The notes beneath the pieces are model-generated. The model made no database searches and had not been told where the DNA came from. It saw only the letters and a program-made list of their open reading frames with translations. This document shows positions 23,673-25,386 of a DNA stretch of 25,386 bases, piece after piece; the first letter of the stretch is position 1, and each line of letters opens with the position of its first letter. A program made the position numbers and the translations under genes. The stretch is from Lysobacterales bacterium. GTDB lineage: Bacteria; Pseudomonadota; Gammaproteobacteria; Xanthomonadales; Marinicellaceae. Where the stretch lies: NCBI GenBank assembly GCA_026990095.1, contig JALSIL010000124.1, positions 1 to 25,386 on the forward strand. The letters run 5' to 3'.

Positions 23673-25106
23673 CTAGGTGATTTTGAGTGCCATTTTTGCC
23701 AAATCTTTTGCCAAGTTTTTTGCAGGCCCAAGTAAATTTTCCTCAAATTTTTTATTGGTGGCAAGCGCATCAAGCGTGCCTAAGGTTGTTACTGATTCTA
23801 ACACAGCATGACCCAAAGCATTAAAAATCATGCCATAAGCCACTGCGTGAGTGACGCCGCCAACGGCAGTGCCAACACCAGGAAAGGCTTTAAGCGCATT
23901 GCCTGCTACCGCAAGTACCAATGAAACTGACGTTTTTAATTTCCCACCTGCCATTTTTATGACCGCATCAACCTCCATTTGTTTGGGTGAAATTTCATAC
24001 AAAGCACAAATGCTTTGCACCATTTTCGTAGCCAACGTGCCTTGAATAACAATATCCGAGCCTGGAGCCACCGATGCCATCGCTCCAAAAACCGCCTTTT
24101 TAGTGTAACTCGATATTATATTTTCAGCCGATTGTCGGTTAAACTCTGCTTTTGCATTATTGAGCTTTTGCTGGGCTAACATTAACATAGCTGCATCACG
24201 AAAACGGTTGAGAATTTCGGGGTTGTTTGCCACCACTTTTTCGATTGAACTCAGCAATGGTTGAATATTGGCATCACGCAGCTGCACTTTTTTGTGTTGC
24301 TTGCCTTTTGCATCTTGGTAAATAACAGCTTCTTGACCACCGGTGGAAATTAACGCCACGGGATATTTTTTTTCTGTCTTATTTTTCAACGCCTCAACAA
24401 TCAAGGCTTGTTCGTCCTCGCGGTATCGGTCGGTTTTATTTAAGGCAATGACCATTGGTTTTTTGGTTTTTCTTAACTTTGCAATCACTCGCATTTCAGT
24501 TTGGGTTAAATCTGAATCGGTTAAAAACACCACCACATGTGCGCGCAAGGTTTCGTCTATGGCTTGCTTTTCTATGTTTTCATCAAAGTCATCTAGTCCG
24601 GGCAAATCTATAATGGCTAAATTCTTGTATTGGTAAGTTTGGATAGTCTTGGTTGTGCCCGATAACACATCGGTCTGGATGTTTTGTTCAGGCAGCAAAG
24701 CCTTAATAAAACTGCTCTTGCCTGATGAAACCGTGCCATAAAGTGCGATATAAAAATCTCCCTGCCCACGGCGTTTATCCAGTTCCTGCAACTCCGCTTG
24801 TGCCTCTGCCACATCCACACCACGCACCTCTTGCTGCACCATGCTATCGCGCAAAGAGGACTCATCAATGGGCTCAAGCTTTTTAACAATCGGCTTAGGT
24901 TTTATCAAAATAAAATACAAATAGACCCCAAGTGCTGCCACCGCCATAATCACCACCGCATAAACAACCGACACCCACAATGGTGCTTCTTGCAAATAAT
25001 GCCAAATGCTTAATAATTTTTCAGTCAACATCAACACCACGAACAAGACAATAACGACAATTAAAGCCACGAAAATGGTTAGGATTGATTTTGAATTAAG
25101 TTTCAA
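23673..25106 (-). CDS. Membrane-anchored Era-like GTPase with C-terminal DUF697 domain
   Basis: This 477-residue GTPase has two N-terminal membrane helices (about 8-28 and 42-67). The GTPase domain has G1 GTVSSGKS (124-131), a G2 threonine pair at T151-T152, G3 DLPG (167-170) and G4 NKTD (223-226). The C-terminal helical DUF697-like region (about 335-450) is rich in Ala and Gly and ends with the LAKDLAKMALKIT tail. The architecture suggests an inner-membrane GTPase acting on membrane or stress processes; the true role is unknown. The start is a TTG at 25106, without a clear ribosome site; no ATG precedes it in frame and the next Met would remove the first helix. It lies only 15 bases after a terminator hairpin. 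Confidence 0.82.
   Translation of the reverse strand: MKLNSKSILTIFVALIVVIVLFVVLMLTEKLLSIWHYLQEAPLWVSVVYAVVIMAVAALGVYLYFILIKPKPIVKKLEPIDESSLRDSMVQQEVRGVDVAEAQAELQELDKRRGQGDFYIALYGTVSSGKSSFIKALLPEQNIQTDVLSGTTKTIQTYQYKNLAIIDLPGLDDFDENIEKQAIDETLRAHVVVFLTDSDLTQTEMRVIAKLRKTKKPMVIALNKTDRYREDEQALIVEALKNKTEKKYPVALISTGGQEAVIYQDAKGKQHKKVQLRDANIQPLLSSIEKVVANNPEILNRFRDAAMLMLAQQKLNNAKAEFNRQSAENIISSYTKKAVFGAMASVAPGSDIVIQGTLATKMVQSICALYEISPKQMEVDAVIKMAGGKLKTSVSLVLAVAGNALKAFPGVGTAVGGVTHAVAYGMIFNALGHAVLESVTTLGTLDALATNKKFEENLLGPAKNLAKDLAKMALKIT
23678..23820. repeat. Right copy of the 143-bp direct repeat
   Basis: This is the final part of the membrane GTPase gene and matches 18215-18357 in the same orientation, with about 16 mismatches and no gaps. 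The longest identical run is about 35 bases near the middle. Together the copies flank the whole ABC-amidohydrolase-two-component operon. Confidence 0.9.
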
Positions 25107-25121
25107 TTTGGGTTTTATATT

Positions 25122-25149
25122 AAAAGGCGTCCACTTGAGGACGCCTTTT
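25122..25149 (-). terminator. Terminator of the DUF3011 gene, next to the GTPase start
   Basis: AAAAGGCGTCC and its exact complement form an 11-bp stem with loop ACTTGA; on the minus strand TTTTAATAT follows. It starts 11 bases after the DUF3011 stop and ends 15 bases before the TTG of the membrane GTPase gene. It could also act on the plus strand, where TTTTGTTTT follows. Confidence 0.85.
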
Positions 25150-25160
25150 GTTTTCTAGCT

Positions 25161-25386
25161 TTAGTAAATGTTAAATTGTGCACGGCAGCCGTTGTTAACC
25201 CAAACTTCATAGCGGTTGTAGCCCCAGTTGCCTGCACAAGAACTTTTGGAAAGTTGTCTTTTCAAGGTTATTCTAGCCCCTTGAGGGATAGCACAAGTAT
25301 TTCTTTTAAGGTTTCTTGATGAACAAGTTATGGTGTTATTATGTAGATTGCCATTGTTTCCAAAACCGTTATTACCATTGTTGTAG
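25161..25386 (-). CDS. DUF3011-type secreted protein, C-terminal part (partial)
   Basis: The gene enters from beyond the right edge and ends at a TAA (25163-25161); 74 residues are visible. An Asn/Gly-rich linker (YNNGNNGFGNNGN) leads into a DUF3011-like domain, with TCSSRNLKRNTCAIPQGARI, then LKRQLSKSSCAGNWGY, then VWVNNGCRAQFNIY. Four cysteines at spacings typical of the family suggest disulfides in an exported protein. DUF3011 proteins are of unknown function. A terminator follows directly. The N-terminus, including any signal peptide, is not in the window. Confidence 0.8.
   Translation of the reverse strand, partial: YNNGNNGFGNNGNLHNNTITCSSRNLKRNTCAIPQGARITLKRQLSKSSCAGNWGYNRYEVWVNNGCRAQFNIY

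Noticed and set aside
1..25386. tRNA, rRNA, CRISPR array or replication origin
   Set aside because: No cloverleaf-like segments, regularly spaced repeats or DnaA-box clusters were seen when reading both strands, although no covariance search could be run.

Overview
The window looks like chromosomal DNA of an AT-rich gammaproteobacterium. The ATP synthase genes are in the gammaproteobacterial order atpI-B-E-F-H-A-G-D-C and the AtpD and AtpE proteins closely resemble E. coli sequences. Accessory genes (DUF1631/PilZ pair, sulfide oxidation genes, a secreted subtilase ending in an aromatic-(D/N)-G-F-E-like tail, DUF697 GTPases) suggest a marine relative of Marinicella or nearby lineages. That placement is recollection-based inference, not a search result.

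Layout. 1-6857 (+): the F1Fo-ATP synthase operon, starting inside atpI and closing with a strong bidirectional terminator. 6858-7177: a gene-free gap with one imperfect inverted repeat. 7178-9741 (-): a two-gene operon, DUF1631 protein then a PilZ protein, probably linked to cyclic-di-GMP. 9840-13033: a sulfide/persulfide detoxification cluster with sulfide:quinone oxidoreductase (-) and Blh/ETHE1-like persulfide dioxygenase (-), and a divergent TauE/SafE sulfur-anion exporter (+). The dioxygenase and exporter share a short intergenic region in which overlapping promoters enclose an inverted repeat. 13034-13373: a decayed IS110-type transposase tail, then the promoter of a 1158-residue secreted S8 protease (13374-16850, +).

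16907-25106: two minus-strand DUF697-type dynamin-like/Era-like GTPases (one soluble, one membrane-anchored) separated by a 5.2 kb plus-strand operon. That operon encodes an ABC-2 exporter (ATPase and permease), an exported metal-dependent amidohydrolase with a C-terminal CIA30-like domain, a DesK/NarL-type histidine kinase and a LuxR-type response regulator. All four junctions overlap by 1-4 bases, so the set is translationally coupled. It is flanked by 143-bp direct repeats (about 89% identical by eye). The right repeat is the real 3' end of the membrane GTPase gene; the left repeat is an orphan copy of that 3' end, still with its stop codon, lying over the start of the soluble GTPase gene. 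This suggests the two GTPase genes were once adjacent and were split by arrival of the operon, or that a second GTPase copy was lost. This is the most interesting structure in the window.

The right edge (25161-25386, -) holds the 3' part of a secreted DUF3011-type protein and its terminator. No tRNA, rRNA, CRISPR array or intact insertion sequence was seen.
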